38,104 bases of DNA from Chitinophagaceae bacterium (lineage in GTDB: Bacteria; Bacteroidota; Bacteroidia; Cytophagales; Cytophagaceae), in assembly GCA_028288365.1 (NCBI GenBank), contig JAQBNU010000008.1, forward strand, positions 1-38,104, read 5' to 3'. The number at the start of each line of letters is the position of its first letter. Position 1 is the stretch's first letter. A program made the position numbers and the translations under genes. This document shows, piece after piece, positions 1 through 7,614 of the stretch. The notes below the pieces were generated by a model. It was not told the origin of the DNA. It saw only the letters and a program-made list of their open reading frames with translations, and did no database searches.

Positions 1-83
1 TTACAACTAAATTCTCCTTTAATTACTCTTTCTACTATTGACTTCTTTAAGTCGAGATCATATTTCTTGTTTCTTTTTCGCAT
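1..83 (-). CDS. IS3-family transposase OrfA, N-terminal fragment (cut by window edge)
   Basis: Reading leftwards from the ATG at 83, the frame is open to the window edge and gives MRKRNKKYDLDLKKSIVERV followed by IKGEFSC. This basic start followed by a 'K.Y...LK..IVE.V..GE' helix is the usual opening of the OrfA helix-turn-helix protein of IS3/IS150-group elements. OrfA binds the element ends and is normally joined to the DDE integrase OrfB by programmed frameshifting. Only about 27 residues are visible, so OrfB and the far end of the element are outside the window. The assignment also rests on the adjacent terminal-repeat-like sequence. A stand-alone HTH protein cannot be excluded from so short a piece. 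Confidence 0.6.
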   Translation of the reverse strand, partial: MRKRNKKYDLDLKKSIVERVIKGEFSC

Positions 84-88
84 AAAAA

Positions 89-121
89 TGCCCCCAATAA
101 GTGTCTAACTTTTTGGGGGCA
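89..121 (-). terminator. Hairpin just upstream of the transposase start
   Basis: TGCCCCCAA (89-97) pairs perfectly with TTGGGGGCA (113-121) around a 15-base loop. On the minus strand the stem is followed at once by TTTTT and then the OrfA ATG at 83. It has the form of a rho-independent terminator. In read-through RNA it would stop transcription, or hide the start region of the transposase. It also lies downstream of the response-regulator gene and could end that transcript. Confidence 0.55.
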
Positions 122-175
122 CTCCACTTCTGAAGGCCTTTTTTATTGATCTGATCACTGACAACTGTCCACTGA

Positions 176-571
176 TCACTCCAAAATCTGTTTCAAATCT
201 TCATGATTCAATGGTTTAGAATAATAAGCCGTTGCTCCCAATTCCATCATGCGCTGTCTGTCAGAACGGTGATTAGACGATGACAATGTTACAACATCAA
301 TATAATCTTTCAGGTGGGCAAAAACCTCTTTGTAATTTTCCAGAAATTCAAATCCGGACATTCCAGGCATGTTGATGTCTAATAAAATCAGACCATTTTC
401 TCCGTTAGAAACAATAGCAGACGCCTTGTCTTTGATCCATTCCAAAGCCCCATAGGCGTCTTGTACGGCATGTACCGGAAAACTTACATCACACTGACGA
501 ATGATCTTTTCATTGACAAATCGATCTATTTCATCATCATCTACTAGTAGTATCCAATCTATCTTCTTCAT
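176..571 (-). CDS. Single-domain response regulator (CheY/Rcp1-like receiver)
   Basis: The 131-residue protein is a receiver domain only. The acidic pocket is DDD at 11-13, the phospho-acceptor is D65 in LLLDINMPGMSG, the switch residue is T95 or S96 in TLSSS, and the conserved lysine is K119 in YSKP. With no output domain, it must work by protein contact or as a shuttle in a phosphorelay. It is similar in kind to the receiver at 4353 but not next to a kinase. It is divergent from the XRE gene at 834, with a 262-bp AT-rich gap between their starts. Its stop lies in a small repeat (AGTGATCAG) also found after the XRE gene. Confidence 0.9.
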   Translation of the reverse strand: MKKIDWILLVDDDEIDRFVNEKIIRQCDVSFPVHAVQDAYGALEWIKDKASAIVSNGENGLILLDINMPGMSGFEFLENYKEVFAHLKDYIDVVTLSSSNHRSDRQRMMELGATAYYSKPLNHEDLKQILE

Positions 572-833
572 ATAGTAAAAAATTTACTATTATCCTCAAA
601 ACCTTACACAAGATACCTAATTCAAGGTAAAAGTCAAAATCGTACAGTTTTAAAACCATATTAAGGACGGTTTTTTATTTGAAAAATACAAACTAAAACT
701 TTGTGATTACCTTCGCATACCAAGGCTGTCAAAGGTTAATGGTTATCTTTTAATTAAATTATCACAACTGTTTCATTAATTGATACGTACTATATTATTA
801 ATTATCACAGCACCTTTTTGAAGAAACACTACT

Positions 834-1220
834 ATGGCTATCAATGTACCTGAAAGATTAGAGCTTCTTTTAAAGCATTTTAAGATCAATCAAAAACAGT
901 TAAGCAAATTGGCTGATCTCTCCGAAAACACAATTTCGAATGCTAAAAAAGGAAAAAATATTCCAAACATTGATTTTTTTAATAACATCAGTAAAGCTTT
1001 TCCATCTCTCAGTCCAAATTGGTTGTACAGAGGTGAAGGAGAAATGTTGGATGAATTTTCAATGGATCATAAAAGTCCAAACAAAGAAATATTGGAAGAC
1101 GCATTGGAACGCATGACTTCCCTGGAAAAAGAAGTGGCCCTGCTCCGCAGCCAAATCCAGGACAAAGAAGAAATCATTCGACTGTTGAAGAAGACACAGG
1201 AAGAACCAAGTGCGATGTAA
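834..1220 (+). CDS. XRE/Cro-type helix-turn-helix regulator with C-terminal coiled coil
   Basis: Residues about 6-70 form a Cro/CI-type helix-turn-helix (INQKQLSKLADLSENTISNA is the HTH core), followed by the 'SPNWLYRGEGEM' segment typical of short Bacteroidota XRE regulators. Residues about 82-120 are a heptad-rich coiled coil (EILEDALERMTSLEKEVALL onward) that probably dimerises the protein. The operator and target are unknown; autoregulation or control of the divergent receiver gene is possible. A strong hairpin at 1234-1281 ends the transcript. The ATG at 834 is supported by the position of the HTH near the N-terminus. Confidence 0.88.
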   Translation: MAINVPERLELLLKHFKINQKQLSKLADLSENTISNAKKGKNIPNIDFFNNISKAFPSLSPNWLYRGEGEMLDEFSMDHKSPNKEILEDALERMTSLEKEVALLRSQIQDKEEIIRLLKKTQEEPSAM

Positions 1221-1233
1221 GACAGTGATCAGA

Positions 1234-1281
1234 CAAAATAAAAAGGAGTCCACTCTTTCGATTGAACTCCTTTTTATTTTG
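1234..1281. terminator. Bidirectional rho-independent terminator after the XRE gene
   Basis: CAAAATAAAAAGGAGT (1234-1249) pairs with ACTCCTTTTTATTTTG (1266-1281), a 16-bp perfect stem with a 16-base loop. The distal arm supplies a T-rich tract on the plus strand, and the A-rich arm does the same on the minus strand. It starts 13 bp after the XRE stop. Confidence 0.85.
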
Positions 1282-1345
1282 TTACTTATACACCAACGAT
1301 AAGGGATAGTAGGGAGTTAGCAGGGATACTACATCTATAAACTAA

Positions 1346-1378
1346 ACAAAAGGTCAGGAAATATTCCTGACCTTTTTG
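1346..1378. terminator. Second hairpin terminator
   Basis: AAAAGGTCAGGAA (1348-1360) pairs with TTCCTGACCTTTT (1364-1376) over a 3-base loop, followed by further T residues. It stands in tandem with the hairpin at 1234-1281 and could back it up, or end minus-strand read-through from the BI-1-like gene. Confidence 0.7.
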
Positions 1379-1426
1379 TTTTTAATCGCTTATTTGTTCT
1401 TACCAATTCTACACGAATTAACGACA

Positions 1427-1606
1427 GTCCCAGCGGGACGAAATCTCTGTAGTCAATAATTAACAAACGAACCAAGTCCCTTTAGGGACCATATATCGGT
1501 GCTTTACTAAATGCATTTTTACAGTGACAACCTTCTGATGTCGTCCCTAAAGGGACTTGGCATCTTATTGTTTTTGGAAGTACCTATATGAAGTCCCTAA
1601 CGGGAC
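1427..1606. repeat. Cluster of four GTCCC..GGGAC palindromes in inverted pairs (REPIN-like)
   Basis: Four short palindromes occur: GTCCCAGCGGGAC (1427-1439), GTCCCTTTAGGGAC (1476-1489), GTCCCTAAAGGGAC (1543-1556) and GTCCCTAACGGGAC (1593-1606). The inner two form an extended inverted pair, CCAAGTCCCTTTAGGGAC (from 1473) against GTCCCTAAAGGGACTTGG (to 1560). The outer two form a weaker pair. This fills most of the 412-bp gap between the XRE and BI-1-like genes, after the two terminators. The arrangement is that of a REPIN or compound REP element; no transposase is encoded here. Confidence 0.75.
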
Positions 1607-1632
1607 ATGCGGCATAAATCTGACCACTCTAA

Positions 1633-2364
1633 TTAATCCCTGCTATTCAACCTTGACAACAATTTCAATATTTCAAGGTATAACCAAACCAGTGTTACCA
1701 CAAGGCCGAAGGCTGCATACCATTCCATGTATTTAGGAGCTTTGGCTTCTGCTCCGTTTTCAATGAAATCAAAATCAAGCACCAGGTTCAATGCGGCAAT
1801 CACAACAATCACCAGGTTGATTCCAATACCGATCCAACCGTTGCTGTGAAGAAAAGGAATTTCAATATGAAACATGCCCAATACAAAAGAAGCCAGATAT
1901 ACCAGGGCCACTGCGCCGGTAGCGGCTACAACACCTAATTTAAAATTCTCTGTTGCCTTGATTAATCCTGAACGGTAAGCAGCAAGCAAAGCGACGAATG
2001 TACCTACGGTCAACATCACCGCCTGAATCACGATACCACTGTAGAAAGATTCCATCATGGCCGAAATTCCTCCCAACAGTAATCCTTCAAAGAAAGCGTA
2101 AAGTGGTGCCGTTACAGGAGACCATTCTTTTTTGAATATGGTAATGAACGCTGTGATCAATCCACAGATCGCACCTCCTATTGTCAGTAACATCACCGGA
2201 CCGCCGTTTACAAACTGCATCCAGGAAAGTGCTCCTGCAAAAATAATGATGGCAATCAAAATAGCCGATTTGTTCACTGTACCCTGAATGCTCATCGACT
2301 CTTCTCCTTGAGCCGCGTGCAAGTTAAATGTATTGTCTCCCAGTGCAGGATTCGATGTTCTCAT
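1633..2364 (-). CDS. Bax inhibitor-1/YccA-family integral membrane protein
   Basis: The 243-residue protein begins with a soluble stretch of about 30 residues (MRTSNPAL...), then about seven hydrophobic helices: roughly 33-52, 55-77, 86-107, 109-130, 140-163, 174-197 and 212-234. The MRTSNPAL opening, the TVNKSAILI..AGALSW first helix and the LDFDFIENG(A)..APKYMEWY segment are hallmarks of the Bax1-I (YccA/BI-1-like) family. Homologues are inner-membrane proteins linked to ion leak or membrane-protease regulation; the role here is inferred from family only. It is a single gene converging with the XRE gene. Confidence 0.9.
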   Translation of the reverse strand: MRTSNPALGDNTFNLHAAQGEESMSIQGTVNKSAILIAIIIFAGALSWMQFVNGGPVMLLTIGGAICGLITAFITIFKKEWSPVTAPLYAFFEGLLLGGISAMMESFYSGIVIQAVMLTVGTFVALLAAYRSGLIKATENFKLGVVAATGAVALVYLASFVLGMFHIEIPFLHSNGWIGIGINLVIVVIAALNLVLDFDFIENGAEAKAPKYMEWYAAFGLVVTLVWLYLEILKLLSRLNSRD

Positions 2365-2603
2365 GATCTATTGACTGATTTGTTTACGGTTTAAATATAC
2401 GTGTTTTGTAAAAGCGATGTTTGATCCATTGCTTTTTTCTTGTCATCCGTTACTTTCTATACCTTAATCTGAGTACGTTCAAATAGTAAAATTAACCTAC
2501 CAAACGTTTATTAATTACGACAAATTGTAGTATATTTATTCTTCATCTGCCTGAATAAACTCCTTTTTTTCAATTCTTCTACCTGTTTCTGAAAAAAGGA
2601 AGT

Positions 2604-2615
2604 TTAGACGTCTAA
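2604..2615. promoter_or_regulatory. Perfect 12-bp palindrome upstream of the kinase operon
   Basis: TTAGACGTCTAA is a perfect palindrome ending 25 bp before the ATG of the CHASE3 kinase. Position and symmetry fit a dimer-binding operator, or simply part of the 5' leader. No matching copy was noticed elsewhere in the window, so the assignment is tentative. Confidence 0.35.
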
Positions 2616-2640
2616 GGCCGATAGCTAAGAGGAAAACAGC

Positions 2641-4350
2641 ATGCGTTTCGAACTTAAAGTGCTCATTGGTTTTTTAGTGACCCTTTCATTAGTCATCGTA
2701 TTGGGTATCTATTCTTATGAAAACAATAAGAATCAATTGGAAGCCAGTCATTGGGTAAATCATACCAACGAAGTATTGTATCGTTCGGAACAATTGCTTT
2801 ACACCCTTACGTCTTTAGAAGCGGCCCAACGCGGCTACAGCCTGACAGGTAAAACAGACTTTTTAATCCCTTATGCCACCGAGCAAGACAGTGTAGCCAG
2901 TCAGATCAGCTACTTGTTTCTATTGACTGCAGACAATCCACGCCAGCACGAACGTGTTACCAAACTACATGCTTTAATTCGTCAAAAGTTGCTGTTCAAT
3001 GCACAAGTCATTACGCTCCGAAAAACAGACGTTCAGCAAAGCATTGCGCTGATTTCTTCTTTGAAAGGAAAATACCTGATGGATGTCGTTAAGAAAACAT
3101 TTACCGAATTCATCAGCGAAGAAAAAACATTACTGGAACAACGTACACTTGAAAATCAAAAACAGACCGCCAAATTTAATCTCCTGTTCATTGCCACACT
3201 CAGCATCACGATGTTGATTCTACTGATCCTGTTCTATACCATATACATCAACTTACGTGCACGAAAAAAAGTAGAGAAAGAATTGCGCGGTGCCATGGCG
3301 GATGTACAAGACCTATACGACAATGCCCCCTGCGGTTATCATTCACTGAGCAGTGATGGGACGGTTCTGGAAATCAATCACACCCTGCTGAAATGGCTGG
3401 GCTACATGAGAGAGGAAATCATCGGCAGAAAGAAAATACATGAACTGCTCTCTCTTGACAGTATAGCCATTTTCCAACATCACTTTCCACTGTTTCAACA
3501 ACAAGGTTTCATTTACAATGTGGAATTTAACTTCCTTCGAAAAGACGGTACACCGTTACCCGTTATTCTCAATTCTTCTGCGATACTTGACGAACAAGGA
3601 AAGTTCATTAAAAGCCGAAGTACCACCTTCGATTATACGGAACAGAAGCTGGCCAAAGATAAAATCAACACCCTCAATCAGGAACTGGAAGCCTTTACCT
3701 ATACGGTTTCCCACGATTTGAGAAGTCCTCTGCGGTCTATCACCGGTTATACTCAAATTCTACAGGAAGACTTCAGCCGCCAACTGGAAGGAGAAGGTAA
3801 ACGCCTCATCGAGGTGATCATTAAAAGTACCCGTCGCATGGGACAATTGATTGATGACCTCCTGAGCTTTTCTCAATTGGGCAGAAAAGAATTGTTACAC
3901 AACGACATCGACATGAATCTACTGGTCAAACAACTGGTGAGAGAGTTATCCGAACAGGCACGCAAACACTCACTTGAAATCAATTTACATCCGTTACATC
4001 CTTGTCACGGCGATTACAAGATGATCAGACAAGTATGGAACAACCTCTTGTCAAATGCGTTGAAGTATTCTGAGAAGAGAGAAAACATACGCCTTGAAAT
4101 AGCTTCATATATAGAAGAAGGTGAAACCTGCTATTACGTGAAAGACAACGGTGCCGGATTTGACATGCAGTTTGTACACAAATTATTTGGTGTATTTCAG
4201 CGCCTGCACCGCATCAATGAATTCGAAGGCACCGGCGTGGGTCTTGCCATTGTGAAACGCATCGTCACTCGCCACGCTGGGCGCGTATGGGCGGAAGGCA
4301 AACTCAATGAAGGTGCTATCTTTTACTTTTCCATCCCCAACCAATTATAG
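2641..4350 (+). CDS. Membrane sensor histidine kinase (CHASE3-PAS-HisKA-HATPase)
   Basis: The 569-residue kinase has a first membrane helix at about 7-25, a periplasmic CHASE3-like domain at about 30-175 (including SLEAAQRGYSLTG), a second helix at about 180-202 and a PAS domain at about 220-335. The HisKA domain follows, with phospho-acceptor H358 in TVSHDLRSPL. The ATPase domain runs to the end with N-box NNLLSNALKYS, G1 DNGAGFD and G2 GTGVGLAIVKR. CHASE3 senses an unknown extracellular signal. The start ATG follows an AGAGGAAAAC ribosome site. Only 2 bp separate its stop from the next receiver gene, so the two are co-transcribed. The ligand cannot be predicted. Confidence 0.93.
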   Translation: MRFELKVLIGFLVTLSLVIVLGIYSYENNKNQLEASHWVNHTNEVLYRSEQLLYTLTSLEAAQRGYSLTGKTDFLIPYATEQDSVASQISYLFLLTADNPRQHERVTKLHALIRQKLLFNAQVITLRKTDVQQSIALISSLKGKYLMDVVKKTFTEFISEEKTLLEQRTLENQKQTAKFNLLFIATLSITMLILLILFYTIYINLRARKKVEKELRGAMADVQDLYDNAPCGYHSLSSDGTVLEINHTLLKWLGYMREEIIGRKKIHELLSLDSIAIFQHHFPLFQQQGFIYNVEFNFLRKDGTPLPVILNSSAILDEQGKFIKSRSTTFDYTEQKLAKDKINTLNQELEAFTYTVSHDLRSPLRSITGYTQILQEDFSRQLEGEGKRLIEVIIKSTRRMGQLIDDLLSFSQLGRKELLHNDIDMNLLVKQLVRELSEQARKHSLEINLHPLHPCHGDYKMIRQVWNNLLSNALKYSEKRENIRLEIASYIEEGETCYYVKDNGAGFDMQFVHKLFGVFQRLHRINEFEGTGVGLAIVKRIVTRHAGRVWAEGKLNEGAIFYFSIPNQL

Positions 4351-4352
4351 AT

Positions 4353-4772
4353 ATGATGAATCATGCCGTAGAAATATTATTAGTAGAAGACAATCCCGAC
4401 GACGCGGAATTGGCCATCAGAGCGCTACGCAAAAGCAACCTAGCCAACCATTTGCTTCACCTATATGATGGTGAAGAAGCGTTGGAATACCTGTTCAATG
4501 AAAAAAATAGCAAACCTAAAATCGTATTGCTCGATTTGAAAATGCCAAAAATAGATGGCATAGAAGTGCTTCGCCAATTGAAAACGAATGAACGAACACG
4601 TACTATACCGGTAGTGATGCTCACTTCTTCGAAAGAAGATCGCGATATCATTGAGACGTATCAATTGGGAGTAAATGCCTACATCGTTAAGCCAGTAGAT
4701 TTTGAACAATTTGGTAAAGCCGTCACACAGCTGGGCATGTTCTGGCTGGTTTTAAATCAAACACCCCAATAG
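4353..4772 (+). CDS. Single-domain response regulator (Rcp1-like)
   Basis: This 139-residue receiver has the acidic pair E12/D13 (VEDNPDDAEL), phospho-acceptor D61 (LLDLKMPKIDG), T91 in MLTSS and K113 in IVKP. The VEDNPDDAEL..RAL opening and the 'HLYDGEEALEYLF' segment are characteristic of Rcp1-type regulators, which are commonly encoded beside phytochrome-like or CHASE kinases. There is no output domain. Being 2 bp after the kinase stop and 23 bp before the next kinase, it is the obvious phospho-shuttle between them. A second ATG lies one codon inside; the choice changes one residue. Confidence 0.93.
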   Translation: MMNHAVEILLVEDNPDDAELAIRALRKSNLANHLLHLYDGEEALEYLFNEKNSKPKIVLLDLKMPKIDGIEVLRQLKTNERTRTIPVVMLTSSKEDRDIIETYQLGVNAYIVKPVDFEQFGKAVTQLGMFWLVLNQTPQ

Positions 4773-4795
4773 CAAATATAAATGAAGAGATCGTG

Positions 4796-5917
4796 ATGGA
4801 AGAAGAAATAAAAATCCTGATGCTCGAAGATGTTCCGGAAGACGCGGAGTTGCTGGTGCGCATTTTAAAAAAAGAAAATCTTTTGTTTACATCTATTCGT
4901 GTAGACGAACGCAAGAAATATGCGGAAGCACTGGTAGAATTTGCACCGGATGTCATCTTGTCTGATCATTCCCTGCCTCAGTTTAACTCCATCGAAGCAT
5001 TGGAAATCTGCCAAAGCATGCACCTGGATGTCCCGTTTATTGTAGTGACTGGATCCGTCTCGGAAGAGTTTGCCGTAAACTGCATCAAACGCGGAGCGGA
5101 CGATTATGTCTTAAAATCCAACCTGTCGCGCTTGCCGGTAGCCATTAAATTTTCCCTGGCGCAACACCGCATGCAACGCAAACGCAAGCAGGACGAGGAA
5201 GAGCTAAGAAAGCAAAACGAAGAACTCATCAAGATCAACCGGGAGTTGGATTCTTTTGTATACAGTGTTTCACACAACCTAAGAGCTCCGCTGGCTTCTA
5301 TCCTTGGTTTGGTACACGTGGCCAAACTGGAAGATCAAAAATACAACAATACGTTTACCCCTTACCTGAAGATGATCGAGCTCAGTGTAAACCGACTCGA
5401 TGAAACCATCAAAGAAATCCTCGACTACTCGCGCAACGCGAGAAGTCCGCTGACACTCTCTCCTATCAACCTGGAAAAACTGATCAAAGATTGTTTTGAT
5501 AAAGTGAAATACCTCGATCGTTATGCGGACATTAAAAAAACAGTGCATGCCAAAATAGAGGTTCCTTTTTATTCTGACCAGTACCGTTTGTCTACCATCC
5601 TGTTAAGCATCATCTCCAATGCCATCATTTATTGCGACGATAAAAAGACTAAGAAAACATTGAGCATTGACGCCGTAGCCCTGGAGGATAAAGTAACCAT
5701 CACCATCAAAGACAATGGCATTGGTATTGACAAAGAATACATAGACCTCATCTACAAAATGTTTTTCCGGGCTACCGATGAAAGCAAAGGCGCGGGACTT
5801 GGTCTTTACATTGTGAAGGAAACATTGGCTAAACTCAACGGAGAAATCAAAGTGGAATCCACCTTGCACGAAGGAACTTCCTTTACCGTTACCGTACCCA
5901 ACGTAATGCCGCTGTAA
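4796..5917 (+). CDS. Receiver-histidine kinase fusion (soluble hybrid kinase)
   Basis: The protein begins with a receiver domain (about 5-125 counted from the GTG start): ED pocket at 12-13, D58 in ILSDHSLP, T86 in VVTGS, K108 in YVLKS. A charged linker helix (about 128-155) leads to a HisKA domain with H161 in SVSHNLRAPL, then a HATPase_c domain with N-box ISNAIIY, DNGIGID and GAGLGLYIVKE. There are no membrane helices. A receiver placed before a kinase suggests that upstream phosphorylation tunes its kinase activity. The in-frame GTG at 4793 directly precedes the ATG at 4796; I prefer the ATG behind GAAGAGA. It is the last gene of the three-gene signalling operon. Confidence 0.92.
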   Translation: MEEEIKILMLEDVPEDAELLVRILKKENLLFTSIRVDERKKYAEALVEFAPDVILSDHSLPQFNSIEALEICQSMHLDVPFIVVTGSVSEEFAVNCIKRGADDYVLKSNLSRLPVAIKFSLAQHRMQRKRKQDEEELRKQNEELIKINRELDSFVYSVSHNLRAPLASILGLVHVAKLEDQKYNNTFTPYLKMIELSVNRLDETIKEILDYSRNARSPLTLSPINLEKLIKDCFDKVKYLDRYADIKKTVHAKIEVPFYSDQYRLSTILLSIISNAIIYCDDKKTKKTLSIDAVALEDKVTITIKDNGIGIDKEYIDLIYKMFFRATDESKGAGLGLYIVKETLAKLNGEIKVESTLHEGTSFTVTVPNVMPL

Positions 5918-6141
5918 AAAAAGAGCAACTATTCAAGCATACATTTCCCCGTGCGGGAAAAATATCCCCAAACCTTTCCCTGTTTTTCTTTCAGCAGAAA
6001 GCAATCCGCACCAATATGGTCTTGCTGAACCTTCATTTCATAAGGGCTTCAGGACTTTAAAAAAAAAGAATAAGGCAATTTATTTTTTAGTTAAAGTAGG
6101 TATAGTTATTGGCTTTATCCGCTTAACTCATTTCCTCGTTC

Positions 6142-7263
6142 ATGGATCAACCTACCGTTACTACGCTTCCCGGTTACGTAAAATTTACCGTCTTACTCGT
6201 TGGCTTCTCGCTACTTGCCGCGTTGGTTAGCCTTGGACAACCCATCATTGTCCCTCTTGTACTGGCATTGCTCTTTGGCATCTTACTGAATCCGGTCGTC
6301 AACTTTCTCAATAAGAAATGGAAAGTTCCGAATGTCATCGCGGTGCTGATCTCCATCACGCTGCTCTTTGCCTTTGTAGGCTGCATCATGTTGTTTGTAT
6401 ATTACCAGGTCGTCGACATCTCAGAAGAGTGGCCCAAGATCAAACAAAATTTTGGAGTACACCTCAAGAACACGGAACGATGGGTACAGGGTACCTTTCA
6501 CATCAGCCGCTACAAGCAGGAACAGTACGTGCAGGAAACCGCACAGCAATCGCTGCACGAAGCAGAATGGATGGGCAACACACTCAGTTCGTTTACCAAT
6601 ACCTTTGCCAGCCTCATCCTCATTCCTTTGTATACCTTTCTCATTTTATTGTACCGAAAATTATTCATCAACTTTTTAACGAAAGTAGTGAACGTAAAAT
6701 ACGAAGCACAACTCATCGACATCCTCCTCAACATCGGCAGCATCGTGCAGAACTACATGATGGGTCTGATCATTGAGATGGGCATCGTCGCTACACTGAC
6801 CACCACGGGTCTCATGATACTGGGCGTACCCTATGCCATCCTACTGGGCGTAGTCACGGCCATGCTGAACCTCATCCCCTATATCGGTATACTGGTTGCG
6901 GCCATGCTGACCCTTGTTGCTGCCATGATCAATACCACCGATCCCTCCATGATGTTAAAAATCATTCTCCTGATCTGGATCATTCAATTGTTTGACAACA
7001 ATTTCCTCGTACCTAAAATCGTCGGCAATAAAATTAAAATCAATGCCCTCGTGTCGATCGTCGGTGTCATCGTAGCCGGTACGCTGTGCGGTGTAGCAGG
7101 TATGTTCCTCGCGCTGCCCACCATCGCCATTTTGAAAGTCATTTTCGATCGTGTAGAATCATTGAAACCTTACGGTTACCTCATCGGAGATGATTTGCCC
7201 AAAACGATCATGTGGAACAGTATTGTGTTGCCGGATTTGAATGAAGGAGGAGAGAAGATATAA
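6142..7263 (+). CDS. AI-2E family (PerM/YdiK-like) membrane transporter
   Basis: The 373-residue polytopic protein has two N-terminal helices (about 13-55), another at about 65-88, a soluble amphipathic stretch (about 90-150), and a hydrophobic C-terminal half. Family signatures are GVPYAILLGVVTAMLNLIPY at about 228-247 and LFDNNFLVPKIVGNKIKINA at about 278-297. Members are inner-membrane exporters or antiporters; reported substrates include autoinducer-2 and Na+/H+, and the substrate here cannot be told. It seems monocistronic: a 224-bp gap precedes it, and a repeat-rich spacer follows. Confidence 0.9.
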   Translation: MDQPTVTTLPGYVKFTVLLVGFSLLAALVSLGQPIIVPLVLALLFGILLNPVVNFLNKKWKVPNVIAVLISITLLFAFVGCIMLFVYYQVVDISEEWPKIKQNFGVHLKNTERWVQGTFHISRYKQEQYVQETAQQSLHEAEWMGNTLSSFTNTFASLILIPLYTFLILLYRKLFINFLTKVVNVKYEAQLIDILLNIGSIVQNYMMGLIIEMGIVATLTTTGLMILGVPYAILLGVVTAMLNLIPYIGILVAAMLTLVAAMINTTDPSMMLKIILLIWIIQLFDNNFLVPKIVGNKIKINALVSIVGVIVAGTLCGVAGMFLALPTIAILKVIFDRVESLKPYGYLIGDDLPKTIMWNSIVLPDLNEGGEKI

Positions 7264-7303
7264 GTGATCTGAAAAGTGCCTTTATTTAACATAATATTTG
7301 TAG

Positions 7304-7380
7304 TCCATACACTATCCATACACTATCTATACAGTTACTATACGGTTACTATACACTATCCATACAGTAAGCATACAGCA
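7304..7380. repeat. Seven tandem degenerate 11-bp repeats
   Basis: The stretch divides without gaps into seven 11-mers: TCCATACACTA, TCCATACACTA, TCTATACAGTT, ACTATACGGTT, ACTATACACTA, TCCATACAGTA, AGCATACAGCA. The shared core is (C)(C/T)ATAC(A/G). A spacing of 11 bp is about one helical turn, so all copies would face the same side of the DNA. It lies between the AI-2E gene and the inverted repeat ahead of valS. Function is unknown. Confidence 0.75.
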
Positions 7381-7388
7381 AAACCCTT

Positions 7389-7548
7389 CTTGCCCCTAAA
7401 TCCCCTGAAGGGGACTTGCTTAGAGCGAAGAAACAGAAAGAGAGCGAATGATTTCGTCCGCTCTCTTTCTGTTTCTCTTTCTTACACCTATTGGGTTTCA
7501 CGAGAAGATAATTATTTGCAAGTCCCCTTCAGGGGATTTAGGGGCAAG
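7389..7548. repeat. Nested inverted repeat: 31-bp outer arms, 17-bp inner arms
   Basis: The outer arms are exact complements: 7389-7419 (CTTGCCCCTAAATCCCCTGA...) and 7518-7548 (...CCTTCAGGGGATTTAGGGGC). The inner arms GAAACAGAAAGAGAGCG (7430-7446) and CGCTCTCTTTCTGTTTC (7459-7475) are also exact. Each outer arm contains its own TCCCCT..AGGGGA palindrome. The element could fold into a very long hairpin. Similar design to the palindromes at 1427-1606 suggests a REPIN/MITE-like origin. Together with the 11-bp array it fills the AI-2E/valS gap. Confidence 0.85.
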
Positions 7549-7614
7549 ACCGCCTGAGCTACCTTGTCATTTCCGCCAAAAAGCTCTAAATTACAGGCTA
7601 GATTTGATGTAGAA

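Larger units (their letters stand above)
1..125 (-). mobile_element. Terminal portion of an IS3/IS150-like insertion sequence
   Basis: Outside the OrfA start, the minus strand carries TGCCCCCAAAAAGTTAGACA (from 121 downwards). This resembles the ends of IS3-family elements in Bacteroidota, which often contain a C-rich/AAAAGTT(A/T)GACAC terminal repeat. The element would therefore end near 121-126, about 50 bp beyond the stop of the response-regulator gene. The exact tip and the target-site duplication cannot be set without the other end. Confidence 0.5.

Noticed and set aside
572..833. Possible promoters or small RNA between the divergent receiver and XRE genes
   Set aside because: The region is AT-rich and must hold promoters, but no TTTG/TAnnTTTG pair at proper spacing was convincing.
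5945..5975. Hairpin TTTCCC..GGGAAA after the receiver-kinase gene
   Set aside because: The stem is only six pairs and no T tract follows, so I do not call a terminator.
6318..6776. 152-residue frame inside the AI-2E transporter gene
   Set aside because: It is out of frame with a clear membrane protein and has no coding character (His/Arg-rich).
7276..7557. 93-residue open frame covering the 11-bp array and the inverted repeat
   Set aside because: It simply translates the repeats (Tyr/His/Ser-rich, no family), has no ribosome site, and is explained by the DNA-level repeats.
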